A stretch of 64,000 nucleotides of DNA from contig OY762070.1 in NCBI GenBank assembly GCA_963665195.1, forward strand, positions 1,426,001-1,490,000. Reading direction: 5' to 3'. The position numbers and the translations under genes are program-made. The notes under the pieces were generated by a model. The model was given only the letters and a program-made list of their open reading frames with translations. It had not been told where the DNA came from and searched no databases. The DNA is from VXYL01 sp963665195 (GTDB taxonomy: Bacteria; Pseudomonadota; Gammaproteobacteria; Pseudomonadales; Azotimanducaceae). Of the stretch, positions 17,934-26,847 are shown in pieces (the stretch's first letter is position 1; every line of letters begins with the position of its first letter).

Positions 17934-19070
17934 TCAAGCCAGCAAGCGTTCGAGGACGCCCAGGTACATCCGCATCAGGGGCGCCAGATCGGCTACGGCG
18001 ACGCACTCGTTCAGCTGGTGGATTGTCTCGTTCACTGGGCCGAGTTCCACCACCTGGGTTCCCGTAGGCGCGATGAAGCGACCGTCCGAGGTGCCGCCGG
18101 AGGTGGAGGTTTCGGTCTCGAAACCAGCGACTTCGCGCACGGCTCGCTGGACAGCATCGATCAATTCGCCGCCGCGAGTGATGAACGGTTCCCCGGACAG
18201 CCGCCAGTCGATCTCGCAGTCCGCGCCAGCGTCCGCAAACGCGCGGGCGACCGCGGCCTGCAGATCGGCGGCGGTCTGCGCCGGGCTGAAGCGGAAGTTG
18301 AAGCGGCATTGCGCCTCGCCCGGGATGACGTTCGACGCGCCGGTGCCGGCACGGATGTTGGAGATTTGGAAGCTGGTGGGCGGGAAGTCTGCGTCGCCCT
18401 CGTCCCAGCGCTCGCCGGCGAGCACGGCCAGGGCGCGGGCGGCGCCGTGGATGGGGTTGACGGCCTGATCGGGGTAGGCGACATGGCCCTGCACGCCGCG
18501 CACGGTGGCGGTGCCGTTCAGGGAACCGCGACGACCGATGCGCACCACATCGCCGACCCGCGATGTGGACGAAGGCTCGCCTACGACGCAATAGTCGATG
18601 CGGGCGCCGCGCTGGCCAAGCGTCTGCATCACGCGCACGGTACCGTCCACGGCCTGGTCCTCTTCGTCGCTGGTGACGAGGAAGGCCAGTGTGCCGGGAT
18701 GGTCGGCCTGCGCGGCGACGAAGCGTTCGGCGGCCACCACCATGGCGGCCAAGCTCGACTTCATGTCCGCCGCGCCGCGCCCGTAAAGAAAGCCGTCGCG
18801 AAACGTCGCCTCGAAGGGCGGACTGGTCCAGGCGGCCAAGGGTCCGGGCGGCACGACATCCGTGTGTCCTGCGAACGCCAGCACCGGGCCGCCTTCGCCG
18901 TGCGTCGCCCAGAAGTTGTCCACCGGGCCGAAGCGCATGCGTTCGACGCGGAAGCCCGCGGTGTGGAGCCGCTCGATCAGCACATCCTGGCAGCCGCCGT
19001 CGTCGGGCGAAACCGAGGGGCGCTCGATGAGCGCCTCGGCGAGGGCGAGCACCGCTGCCGCGTCGTTCAT
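17934..19070 (-). CDS. dapE: Succinyl-diaminopimelate desuccinylase
   Basis: A 378-residue M20-family metallohydrolase that releases LL-diaminopimelate from its N-succinyl form in lysine and peptidoglycan synthesis. Zinc ligands and catalytic residues can be placed: FAGHTDVVPPG (H69), GRGAADMKSSLAA (D102) and TSDEEDQAVDGT (E136-E137). The dimerisation domain and EPFIT, TSGGTSDGRF and LGPVNETIHQ are also present. The ATG overlaps the dapC stop (ATGA), which is typical of coupled genes. The reading frame is open far upstream, but only this start fits the family. Confidence 0.96.
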   Translation of the reverse strand: MNDAAAVLALAEALIERPSVSPDDGGCQDVLIERLHTAGFRVERMRFGPVDNFWATHGEGGPVLAFAGHTDVVPPGPLAAWTSPPFEATFRDGFLYGRGAADMKSSLAAMVVAAERFVAAQADHPGTLAFLVTSDEEDQAVDGTVRVMQTLGQRGARIDYCVVGEPSSTSRVGDVVRIGRRGSLNGTATVRGVQGHVAYPDQAVNPIHGAARALAVLAGERWDEGDADFPPTSFQISNIRAGTGASNVIPGEAQCRFNFRFSPAQTAADLQAAVARAFADAGADCEIDWRLSGEPFITRGGELIDAVQRAVREVAGFETETSTSGGTSDGRFIAPTGTQVVELGPVNETIHQLNECVAVADLAPLMRMYLGVLERLLA

Positions 19071-20257
19071 GCGTTCTTGAGCTCGGCGGCGCAAGCGGCG
19101 ACCCGGGCAACGGCCGCCACGCATTCTTCGGCGGGCGCCACGAGCGCGATGCGGACGCGATCCGCGCCCGGGTTCACGCCGTCCTGGGCACGGCCGAGAT
19201 ACGCGCCCGGCAGCACGAGGATGTGCTCGCGCCTGAACAGCTCCAAGGCGAACGTCTCGCCGTCCACCGGCGTGCGCGGCCACAGGTAGAACGCGGCGGC
19301 TGGCATCGGCGCGTCCATCGACAGCGCGAGGATCGGCTGCGCGGCATCGAACTTGGCGCGGTAGACGGCGCGGTTGGCGACCACATGCGCCTCGTCCGCC
19401 CAGGCCAGGACGCTCGCCGCCGCTGCCAGCGCCGGCATGGCGCAGCCGTGGTAGGTGCGGTAGTCGTAGTAGCGGCGGATGAGTTCCGCATCGCCCGCCG
19501 CGAAGCCGGAACGCAGGCCCGGCAGGTTGGAGCGCTTGGAGAGGCTGTTGAAGGCGACGCAGCGTGCTGTGCCGAGGCCGGCGTTCGCCGCGGCTTGCAG
19601 GAGGCCGGGCGGCGGATCGTCCTCGTCGCGATAGATCTCCGAATAGCACTCGTCGGCGGCGATGACGAAGTCGTACTCGTGGGCACGGCGCACCAACTCG
19701 ACGAGCGCGGCTTCCGGCAGCACGCCGCCGGCCGGGTTGCCGGGGTTGCAGAGGTAGACCAGCTCCACCTGCGGCCACACCTCCTGCGGCACGGCATCGA
19801 ACTCCGGCACGGTGGCCGCGGGCACGTAGTACGGCGTCGCGCCGCGCAGCAGCGCCGCGCCTTCGTAGATCTGATAAAACGGATTGGGCATCAGCACGCG
19901 GCCTCCGGGGCGACCGGATAGCACCGCCTGGCCGAACGAGAACAGCGCCTCGCGGGTGCCGCCGACGGGCAGCACCTCGGCGGTGGGGTCGAGATCCGCG
20001 CCGAACCTGCGCTTGATCCAGGCCGCGATGGCGCCGCGCAGTTCATCGCTGCCGCGCGTCGGCGGATAGGTGCCGAGGCTCCCCGCCACGGCCGCGCGGT
20101 CGGCCAGCGCTTCGACCACGAAGTCCGGCGCGGCGTGCTTCGGCTCGCCGAGAGCGAGGCTGACGCGAGCTGCCAACGTGTTCGGCGCCACGCCGCCGAG
20201 CAGCGCGTCCAGGCGCTCGAACGGATACGGCTGCAGGCGTTCGAGATGCGGATTCAT
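19067..20257 (-). CDS. dapC: Succinyldiaminopimelate transaminase DapC
   Basis: A 396-residue fold-type I PLP aminotransferase. The PLP lysine is K241 in FNSLSKRSNLPGLRSGF; YLCNPGNPAGGVLP and IAADECYSEIY are further cofactor-site motifs. The opening MNPHLERLQPYPFERL is characteristic of DapC. It makes N-succinyl-LL-2,6-diaminopimelate, directly before DapE. The start overlaps the glnD stop, so map, glnD, dapC and dapE form an overlapping chain. dapD, usually in this chain, is absent. Confidence 0.95.
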   Translation of the reverse strand: MNPHLERLQPYPFERLDALLGGVAPNTLAARVSLALGEPKHAAPDFVVEALADRAAVAGSLGTYPPTRGSDELRGAIAAWIKRRFGADLDPTAEVLPVGGTREALFSFGQAVLSGRPGGRVLMPNPFYQIYEGAALLRGATPYYVPAATVPEFDAVPQEVWPQVELVYLCNPGNPAGGVLPEAALVELVRRAHEYDFVIAADECYSEIYRDEDDPPPGLLQAAANAGLGTARCVAFNSLSKRSNLPGLRSGFAAGDAELIRRYYDYRTYHGCAMPALAAAASVLAWADEAHVVANRAVYRAKFDAAQPILALSMDAPMPAAAFYLWPRTPVDGETFALELFRREHILVLPGAYLGRAQDGVNPGADRVRIALVAPAEECVAAVARVAACAAELKNA

Positions 20258-22854
20258 GCGGTGGCGTCCGCGACCTCGGCATCGAGGCGCAGGCGAATGG
20301 CCTCGGTGATGGTCTGGCCCTGGCCGGCGTGGGTGATGGCGCGCTTGGCGCGATTGGTGATCTCGAAGACGTTCTCCACGCGTTCTCCCAGGGTGGTGAT
20401 GCGGGCGCCGCGCACGCTGACGCCGAGGTCGGCGAACACGGCGCCGAAGGTGGACAAGAGGCCGGGGCGGTCGGATGCGACGACGCGCAGCGTGGACGTG
20501 CTGGCCCCCGGTCGGGTGTCGAGATTCACCTCGGTGGGCATGACGAACTGCTTGAGCTGGCGGGAAATGCGGCGCGCGGGCCTGCCGTCCGGCACGCCAT
20601 CGACCAGGCTGCGGCGCAGGCGATCGCCAAGGCGCGCGGCGTTGGCGCGGCCGCCGCCGAGCACGACGTAGGCGTTGAAGCACATGCCGGAGGCGCTGGT
20701 GGCGATCTCAGCGGCGGCGATGGTGAGGTTCAGGTCTTCGATCGCAGTCACGCTGTCGGCGAAGAGATTGTCGCGGTCCGCGGCGTAGAGAAAGACCTCC
20801 GCCGGACCCTCCCCGCCGGTGTCGCCGACGGCGAGGAGTTCCACGAGCGGCCCGTCGCCGAGGTCGTGGCGGTCGATGGCCTGGGTGATCGCGGCCACCT
20901 GCCGCGGCGAGTGGTGCAGGAAGAAGCCGTCGCCGGGCTCGTCCCAGATGGCGAGCGCCTGCGCTTCGTCCATGCCGGCGCGGGCGAGTTCCTCCAGCGC
21001 TTCTCGGCGGCAGGCCTCGGCCTGTTCGCCGCGTTCGGCAAGGCCGCGGCGGAGCGCCTGCCGCGTGCTGTAGTAGAGCTGGCGCATGAGGGTCGCCCGC
21101 CAGCCGTTCCAGAGCGTCGGATTGGTGGCGTTGATGTCGGCGACGGTGAGCGCGTAGAGATAGTCCAGGCGGATTTCGTCGGCGACCAGCTCCGCGAACT
21201 CGCCCACCACCTCGGGATCCGCGATGTCCTTGCGCTGCGCGGTGGCAGACATGACCAGATGCTGGCGGACAAGCCATTCGACCAGCGCCGTGTCCGCGTC
21301 GCCGAGGCGATGGCGGCGGCAGAAGTCCACCACGTCGCTGGCGCCGAGCTGGGAATGATCGCCGCCGCGGCCTTTGCCGATGTCGTGGAAAATGCCGGCG
21401 ATGTAGAGCAGTTCGATCTTCGGCAGGCGCCGCGCCACCTCGGTCGCCACCGGGAACTTCTCGCGCATGTCCGGATTGAAGAAGCGCCGCATCTGGCGGA
21501 TGACCATCATGGTGTGGGCATCGACGGTGTAGATGTGGAACAGGTCGTGCTGCATCTGGCCGACGACGCGGCCGAACTCCGGGATGTAGCGGCCGAGCAC
21601 GCCGTAGCGCCTCATGCGGGTGAGTTGGCTCACCAGGGTGTAGGGCGCCCGCAGCAGATCGAGGAAATAGGCGGTGACCTGCGGATCCGCGCGAAAACCG
21701 TCGTCGATCAGGTGCAGGTGCTCGCGCACCAGGCGAATGGTGGCGGCGCGCACGCCGGCGATGTCCTTGCGGTTCGCCATCAGCACGAAGAGTTCCATCA
21801 GCGCTGCCGGGCGGTCGCGGAATACGCCGTCGCTCGCGACTTCGATGTAGTGGTTGTTGAGCCGGAAGCGGCCGTTGATGGGTTCGATGCGGGGCTTCTC
21901 GCCAGCCCGGAGGATGGCCTCGTCGAAGTGCTGCAGGAGGATGTCGTTGACTTCGCGCAGCAACAGCACATGGCGGTAGTAGTCGCCCATGAACTGCTCG
22001 ACGCCGAGCTGCGCGTCGGTGTCGCGGTAGCCGAAGCGGCGGGCGAGTTCGCGCTGGTGGTCGAACAGCAGGCGGTCCTCGCGGCGACCGGCGACGATGT
22101 GCAGGGCGAAGCGAACGCGCCACAGGAAGCGGCGGCCTTCGCTGAGCCATTGGCACTCGAGGGGCGTCAGGAGACGCTGTTCGACGAGCTCTGCGAAGTC
22201 GCCAGCGCCGCTGTGGCGGCGGGTGATCCAGAGCACGGTCTGGATGTCTCTGAGGCCGCCCGGCGAGCCCTTGATGTTGGGTTCCAGACCGTAGTCCACA
22301 TCGTCGAACTGGCCGTGGCGATCGTTCTGCTCGGCCACCTTGGCGCGGAAGTAGCGGCCGCTCGGCCACATCGACTTGCGCATGAGCAGCTTGTCGAGCT
22401 TGGCGGCGAGACGCGCGGAGCCGGCAAGGCGGCGGCGCTCCATCATGGTGGTGGCGACGGTGACGTCGCGCTTGGCTTCCCTGCGGCAATCGGCGAGCGT
22501 GCGCACGCTGTGGCCGATGTCGAGGCGAAGGTCCCAGAGCAGGGCGACGAAGGCGGCGATCTCGTCGCGCACCGCGGCGGGGCGCTTGGCGAGGATCAAC
22601 AGGTCGATGTCCGAATGCGGGTGCAGTTCGGCGCGGCCGTAGCCGCCGACGGCGAGCAGCGCCAGCGAGTCGTTGTGCTGGAACCAGTGCTGCCAGATCT
22701 CGGCGAGGAAGGCGTCGACGAACTTGGCGCGCTCGGCGACCAGCGCCTCGACATCGGCGCCGGCCCAGAAGCGGCCGGCGAGGTCCTGATCCGCCTGGCC
22801 GATGCGGCGGCGCAGGTCCTCGGTGTCGGGCAGCGAGCGGACGGCGTCAGGCAA
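20254..22854 (-). CDS. glnD: Bifunctional PII uridylyltransferase/uridylyl-removing enzyme GlnD
   Basis: An 866-residue GlnD. The nucleotidyltransferase motif GGYGRAELHPHSDIDLLIL is at residues 70-88 (D82, D84), an HD hydrolase domain has FHDIGKGRGGDHS (H490, D491), and two C-terminal ACT domains begin near 690 (VFLYAADRDNLFADSV) and 790 (LRVVASDRPGLLS). It uridylylates PII at low glutamine and reverses this at high glutamine. The start is TTG at 22854, inside the last codons of map, with GGAAGAGAA upstream. Confidence 0.96.
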   Translation of the reverse strand: MPDAVRSLPDTEDLRRRIGQADQDLAGRFWAGADVEALVAERAKFVDAFLAEIWQHWFQHNDSLALLAVGGYGRAELHPHSDIDLLILAKRPAAVRDEIAAFVALLWDLRLDIGHSVRTLADCRREAKRDVTVATTMMERRRLAGSARLAAKLDKLLMRKSMWPSGRYFRAKVAEQNDRHGQFDDVDYGLEPNIKGSPGGLRDIQTVLWITRRHSGAGDFAELVEQRLLTPLECQWLSEGRRFLWRVRFALHIVAGRREDRLLFDHQRELARRFGYRDTDAQLGVEQFMGDYYRHVLLLREVNDILLQHFDEAILRAGEKPRIEPINGRFRLNNHYIEVASDGVFRDRPAALMELFVLMANRKDIAGVRAATIRLVREHLHLIDDGFRADPQVTAYFLDLLRAPYTLVSQLTRMRRYGVLGRYIPEFGRVVGQMQHDLFHIYTVDAHTMMVIRQMRRFFNPDMREKFPVATEVARRLPKIELLYIAGIFHDIGKGRGGDHSQLGASDVVDFCRRHRLGDADTALVEWLVRQHLVMSATAQRKDIADPEVVGEFAELVADEIRLDYLYALTVADINATNPTLWNGWRATLMRQLYYSTRQALRRGLAERGEQAEACRREALEELARAGMDEAQALAIWDEPGDGFFLHHSPRQVAAITQAIDRHDLGDGPLVELLAVGDTGGEGPAEVFLYAADRDNLFADSVTAIEDLNLTIAAAEIATSASGMCFNAYVVLGGGRANAARLGDRLRRSLVDGVPDGRPARRISRQLKQFVMPTEVNLDTRPGASTSTLRVVASDRPGLLSTFGAVFADLGVSVRGARITTLGERVENVFEITNRAKRAITHAGQGQTITEAIRLRLDAEVADATA

Positions 22855-23629
22855 AGTTCTCTTCCGCGCGCAGGGTGAGCACTTCGACGCCGGTGGCGGT
22901 GACCAGGCAGGTGTGCTCCCACTGCGCGGAGAGCTTGTGGTCCTTGGTCACGGCGGTCCACTGATCGGGCAGGACCTTGATGTGGCGCTTGCCGGCGTTG
23001 ATCATCGGCTCGACGGTGAAGGTCATGCCTTCCTGCATCTCGATGCCGTCGCCGCGCTTGCCGTAGTGCATCACTTGCGGGTCGTCGTGGAACACGTCGC
23101 CGATGCCGTGGCCGCAGAACTCGCGCACCACCGAGAAGCGGTTGGCGCGGGCGTGTCTGGCGATGGCGTAGCCGATGTCGCCGATGTGGCCGCCGGGGCG
23201 GATCTGCCGGATGCCTTCGTAGAGGCACTGCTGGGTGACTTCGGAGAGGCGCTCGGCGAGGACGCTCACCTTGCCGACGTGGAACATCTTGCTGGTGTCG
23301 CCATGGTAGCCGTCCTTGATGACGGTGACATCGATGTTCATCACGTCGCCGCGCTTCAGGATTTTCTTCGGCGACGGGATGCCGTGGCAGACCACATGGT
23401 TGACCGATGTGCAGATGGACTTGGGGAACGGCGGCTGGTCGCGACCTCCGTAGTTGAGCGGCGCGGGGATGCAGTCGATCTCGTTCACGATGTAGTCGTG
23501 GCAGATGCGATCGAGCTCCTCGGTGGAGACGCCGGGCCGCACATGCTCGCCGATCATCTCCAGAACGCTCGCCGCCAGACGCCCGGCGACGCGCATCTTC
23601 TCGATCTCGTCCGGCGTCTTCGGCCGCAC
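22847..23629 (-). CDS. map: Type I methionine aminopeptidase
   Basis: A 260-residue enzyme removing N-terminal Met from new proteins. From the GTG at 23629 the protein begins VRPKTPDEIEKMRVAGRLAA, matching the family N terminus. Metal ligands are D100 (MNIDVTVI), D111 (YHGDTSKMF), H174 (FCGHGIGDVFHDDP), E206 (TVEPMI) and E238 (QWEHTCLV). Another GTG at 23659 is in frame, but an AGGAG box lies only one base before it, so the true start is open. The usual rpsB-tsf neighbours are absent upstream. Confidence 0.95.
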   Translation of the reverse strand: MRPKTPDEIEKMRVAGRLAASVLEMIGEHVRPGVSTEELDRICHDYIVNEIDCIPAPLNYGGRDQPPFPKSICTSVNHVVCHGIPSPKKILKRGDVMNIDVTVIKDGYHGDTSKMFHVGKVSVLAERLSEVTQQCLYEGIRQIRPGGHIGDIGYAIARHARANRFSVVREFCGHGIGDVFHDDPQVMHYGKRGDGIEMQEGMTFTVEPMINAGKRHIKVLPDQWTAVTKDHKLSAQWEHTCLVTATGVEVLTLRAEENFA

Positions 23630-23659
23630 GCTGCCGCTGCGGCGCAGGGCGTCGGCCAC

Positions 23660-24024
23660 TCTCCTACGCCCCCTCCGCCCGGCAGCCGCGGTCCACAGAC
23701 TGCCCACACATATTCGCCATGGGCAAAGTATGCCAAACCCAGCCAGCCCCTGAGCACGTGATATCGAACTGCCGTCACTTCGGGGTCGCAGTGGCGTGTG
23801 TCCGCGTTCCCGCCGGGTTCCGGTGATGTCGAAGTGCCATCGCCTTGGGGATGGTGTGGCGTGTGTCCCCGTTCGGGCGGGGGGTCCTGGGGTCTGCGAC
23901 CGCCTCGGCGGGCCGTACGCTCTCTCCGAGGGCGGCTGCGACCGGGACCTGCCGTTCGCCGGCAAGGGGGTTGTTTGTCCACAGGAAGGGGAGTAGTGTT
24001 GCTGAATCGTTACCTACTACCGGA
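23660..24024. other. Non-coding region between map and the HsbR-like gene
   Basis: About 365 bases without a supportable gene, although frames stay open on both strands because of high GC. It holds the two 65-base repeat units described separately. A strong GGAAGGGGAG stretch (23983-23993) leads to an out-of-frame GTG (23996) that could encode only a 27-residue peptide. The divergent promoters of map and the HsbR-like gene must be here, but no convincing -35/-10 pair was found. Confidence 0.6.
23760..23889. repeat. Two imperfect 65-bp tandem repeat units
   Basis: Unit 1 starts at 23760 (GATATCGAACTGCCGTC) and unit 2 at 23825 (GATGTCGAAGTGCCATC). Both share GTGGCGTGTGTCC about 30 bases in and end in a G/C-rich tract with CCCGCCGGG or CCGTTCGGGCGG. 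The period is exactly 65. Such units in intergenic DNA look like a dispersed short repeat family rather than coding sequence; copy number elsewhere cannot be judged from here. Confidence 0.6.
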
Positions 24025-25140
24025 ATGTCAGTGGCCATTGCGGTCATGGGCGACGACGATGGCACGACATCGTCGCTGATCCTTCGCTTGGGCGCCCTTG
24101 GGTTCGACGCCATACCCGCCCGGCGAGAAAGCCGGGCGTTCGCCAAGGTGCTCGAAGCTGCAGACATCATTCTTTGCGACCGCGTCGAGCAAGCCGTTCG
24201 CGCCACGGACGCGGTTGGCCGGCTGCCGGCACCCTACATCCTGCTCGCCGACGCCCTCCCCGATGCGGATTCCCTGCTCAAGGCCATGCGGCTGGGGATC
24301 ATCGACGTGGTGACGCTGCCGGCCAGCGACGAGACCGTAGGTCGCCGCCTAAGGGCCGGGATCGATCGCGCCAAGCCGACGGACCTGCGCATCGCCGGCC
24401 AGCTCGACAGCCTCGAGCGCGATCAGCGCGCCGGGCGCTACATCCAGCGCCGCATGCTGCCGCCCTCGCCCTACGCCATCGACCGCTATCGCCTGACCCA
24501 TCGCGTGCAGCCCTCCATGATCCTGTCCGGCGACTTCGTGGATTACTTCCGCATCGCCGACAAGCACTTCGTCTTCTACATCGCAGATGTCTCCGGGCAC
24601 GGCGCGTCGAGCGCCTTCGTCACGGTGATCCTGCGCAATTTCTCGCGCCGTCTGCGCCGCGAGTACCGCTCGAAGATGCTCACCGCGCCCGGCGAGATGC
24701 TCGGTGCGCTGAATCGCGAGCTCATGGAGCAGAACCTCGGCAAGCATGTGACGATGTTCATCGGCGTCGTCGACGTGCAACACGACACGGTCTACTACGC
24801 CAATGCCGGACACTTCCCGCACGCCATCCATGCCGGACACGACGGTGGGTCCCACGCGACCTACATCGAAGCGCCCGGCAAGCCAGTCGGCCTCTTCGAC
24901 GAGGTCCAATACGAGCCCGCGAGCATCAAGCTCGAACCCGGCGACAGCGTGGTGGCGTTCTCGGACGGCGTGCTCGAACTCATGCACGACGACGGCCTGC
25001 CCGCCAAGGAAGCGCGCCTGGTCGAGTGCTCTGCCGCTGCCGCGCCGGACATCGACGGGCTCTGGGAGGGGCTCGGCATCGCCCCCGAATCGCCGGGACC
25101 GGACGACGTCACCTGTCTCGTGGTGCAGCGGACCAGCTGA
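24025..25140 (+). CDS. Response regulator with PP2C phosphatase output (HsbR/RsbU-like)
   Basis: A protein of about 371 residues. The N-terminal 120 or so residues form a receiver-like domain (AIAVMGDDDGTTSSLILRLGALGF; LLADALPDADSLLKAMRLGIIDVVTLP). After a short helical linker (LDSLERDQRAGRYIQRRMLP) comes a SpoIIE-type PP2C phosphatase with SGDFVDYFRI, IADVSGHGASSAFVTVIL, YYANAGHFPHAI and VVAFSDGVLEL. It most likely dephosphorylates the STAS protein encoded immediately downstream, as HsbR does to HsbA in Pseudomonas. No Shine-Dalgarno sequence is seen before this ATG, so the start is the least certain part. Confidence 0.85.
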   Translation: MSVAIAVMGDDDGTTSSLILRLGALGFDAIPARRESRAFAKVLEAADIILCDRVEQAVRATDAVGRLPAPYILLADALPDADSLLKAMRLGIIDVVTLPASDETVGRRLRAGIDRAKPTDLRIAGQLDSLERDQRAGRYIQRRMLPPSPYAIDRYRLTHRVQPSMILSGDFVDYFRIADKHFVFYIADVSGHGASSAFVTVILRNFSRRLRREYRSKMLTAPGEMLGALNRELMEQNLGKHVTMFIGVVDVQHDTVYYANAGHFPHAIHAGHDGGSHATYIEAPGKPVGLFDEVQYEPASIKLEPGDSVVAFSDGVLELMHDDGLPAKEARLVECSAAAAPDIDGLWEGLGIAPESPGPDDVTCLVVQRTS

Positions 25141-25141
25141 A

Positions 25142-25627
25142 GTGAACCCCGGCCGCATTCTCGTCGCCAACGGCGACGGCACGTATCTCCTGAAGTTCGT
25201 CGGCGACGTGCGGCTGAGCCTCGGCGCCGCCTTCGACGAGTTCTTGGACCGGCTGTTCCGCGACGATGGCCTGCGTTCCGTGCTGGTGGACCTGTCCGCC
25301 ACGGAAGGCATCGACAGCACGTCGCTCGGCGCCCTAGCCCGCCTTTCCGTGCAGGCGAACAAGCACTTCGGCTGCGCCCCGACGCTGGTGTCGACGCGCC
25401 CGGACATCACCCGCCTGCTCACCACCATGGGCTTCAACGATGTATTCCAGATCGTCAGCGAACCCCTTGAAGACGAGCGCCAGCTGGGCGAAATGCCGAA
25501 GGGCGACCTGCCACCGGACGAGATGCGTCGCCGCGTGCTGGCGGCGCACCGGCAACTAATGGCGATGAACGACCGCAATCGGGACGAGTTCGAGGACTTG
25601 GTCGCGGCTCTGGAGTCCTCTCCCTAG
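25142..25627 (+). CDS. STAS-domain anti-anti-sigma factor (HsbA-like)
   Basis: A 161-residue protein starting at GTG one base after the previous stop. The STAS domain is clear: LKFVGDVRLSLGAAFDEFLDR, then LVDLSATEGIDSTSLGALARL with the phosphorylatable serine in DSTSLG, and LVSTRPDITRLLTTMGFNDVF. The acidic C-terminal extension (PDEMRRRVLAAHRQLMAMNDR onward) is as in HsbA. In the known system the phosphorylation state of HsbA switches it between an anti-sigma partner (FlgM) and a diguanylate cyclase. Here it is inferred only from pairing and length. Confidence 0.86.
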   Translation: MNPGRILVANGDGTYLLKFVGDVRLSLGAAFDEFLDRLFRDDGLRSVLVDLSATEGIDSTSLGALARLSVQANKHFGCAPTLVSTRPDITRLLTTMGFNDVFQIVSEPLEDERQLGEMPKGDLPPDEMRRRVLAAHRQLMAMNDRNRDEFEDLVAALESSP

Positions 25628-25635
25628 GGACCTGC

Positions 25636-26673
25636 TCAGGCCGCCGCCGGCATGTCTCCGAGCGAACCGTCGCCAACGAGAGCCGCAGCTTCAAGCAGCA
25701 CCTCGATGCCCACCGCGGCACGCGGGCCATGGCTCGACAGATGCCGTCGGTAGCGCCTCGCCCCTGGCTGGCCGTTGAAGATGGCGAGCAGGTGCCGCGT
25801 CATGGCATGCAGGGGAACGCCCTCGGCAAGGCGCGCCTCGACATACGGCAGGTAGCGTCGCAGCGCGTCCAGCGGCGCGAGCGCAGCGCCGCCGAAGAGC
25901 GCCGCGTCGAGTTGCGAGAGCCACAGCGGATCGCGATAGGCGCCGCGGCCCACCATCACCCCGTCCGCCCACTCGAGATGGCGGTAAACAGCCGCCGTGT
26001 CGCGCAGGCCGCCGTTGTAGACGATGCCGAGGTGCGGGAAGTCCGCCTTGAGCCGCGCCACCAGCGCCGGTCGCAGCGGCGGCACGCTGCGATTCTGCGC
26101 CGGCGTAAGCCCGCTCAGAACGGCCTTGCGGGCATGGACGATGAAGACGCGGACGCCGCCGTCCGCCACCGCCCCGACGAAATCGCGCAACGGGCCGTAG
26201 TCCCCTTCATCGTCCGGCAGGGTTGCGACCGGCTTGTCGTCCACGCCGATGCGGCATTTCACCGTCACCGGCAGCCCGGCGGCATCGCCCATGGCGGCGA
26301 CCGCGTCCGCCACCCGCCGCGGCTCGCGCATCAAACAGGCACCGATCGCGCCCTTCTGCACGCGCTCGGACGGGCAGCCGACGTTGAGATTGAGTTCGTC
26401 GAAGCTCGCTGCCGCGCCTAGCCGGGCGGCGCGAGCGAGGTCCCCGGCGTCGCCGCCGCCGAGCTGCAGCGCGAGCGGATGCTCCTCGGCGCTGAAGGCG
26501 AGCAGACGCGACGCATCGCCGAACAACAGCGCGTCCGTGCTCACCATCTCCGTGTAGAGCCGCGCCGACGGCGCCACGAGCCTGTGCAGGAAGCGGCAGT
26601 GGCGGTCCGTCCAAGCCATCATCGGCGCGACGCAAAGCCGATGCGCCCCCGCCCCTGGCGAAGGCCCGCTCAC
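25636..26673 (-). CDS. dusA: tRNA-dihydrouridine(20/20a) synthase DusA
   Basis: A 345-residue FMN enzyme that reduces uridine 20/20a of tRNA. The opening LCVAPMMAWTDRHCRFLHR and the active-site block LNLNVGCPSERVQKGAIGACLM (catalytic C100) mark DusA specifically. VKCRIGVDD, FIVHARKA and VYNGGLRD with VMVGRGAYRDP bind FMN and phosphate. It converges with the HsbA-like gene (eight bases between stops) and diverges from lpxC across a short promoter region. Confidence 0.95.
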   Translation of the reverse strand: MSGPSPGAGAHRLCVAPMMAWTDRHCRFLHRLVAPSARLYTEMVSTDALLFGDASRLLAFSAEEHPLALQLGGGDAGDLARAARLGAAASFDELNLNVGCPSERVQKGAIGACLMREPRRVADAVAAMGDAAGLPVTVKCRIGVDDKPVATLPDDEGDYGPLRDFVGAVADGGVRVFIVHARKAVLSGLTPAQNRSVPPLRPALVARLKADFPHLGIVYNGGLRDTAAVYRHLEWADGVMVGRGAYRDPLWLSQLDAALFGGAALAPLDALRRYLPYVEARLAEGVPLHAMTRHLLAIFNGQPGARRYRRHLSSHGPRAAVGIEVLLEAAALVGDGSLGDMPAAA

Positions 26674-26788
26674 GCGTCCCCCGGAGGCACGAGTTCGGTC
26701 ATTCGCCGCCGGCGACCACTCGGGAGAATTCGCGCAGCGGTCGCGTCGCGTCCGTTACACTTTGTTTCAAACTTGCCTCCATAATCTC

Positions 26789-26817
26789 TTCATTTTTCTC
26801 TAAGGCACCGCTATAGT
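26789..26817 (+). promoter_or_regulatory. Probable lpxC promoter
   Basis: TATAGT at 26812-26817 is a good -10 box, with a weak TTCATT (26789-26794) 17 bases upstream, in an unusually A+T-rich stretch (about 26755-26818) before lpxC. The ATG lies 30 bases downstream of the -10. In most gammaproteobacteria lpxC follows ftsZ; here it stands alone and so needs its own promoter. Confidence 0.5.
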
Positions 26818-26847
26818 GCGCCGGAACTTCAAGGAACGAGTGTCTCT

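Noticed and set aside
20329..22878. An 849-codon open frame antisense to glnD
   Set aside because: Same effect of high GC; the composition is Ala/Val/Glu/His-rich without domains, while glnD on the other strand is complete and unmistakable.
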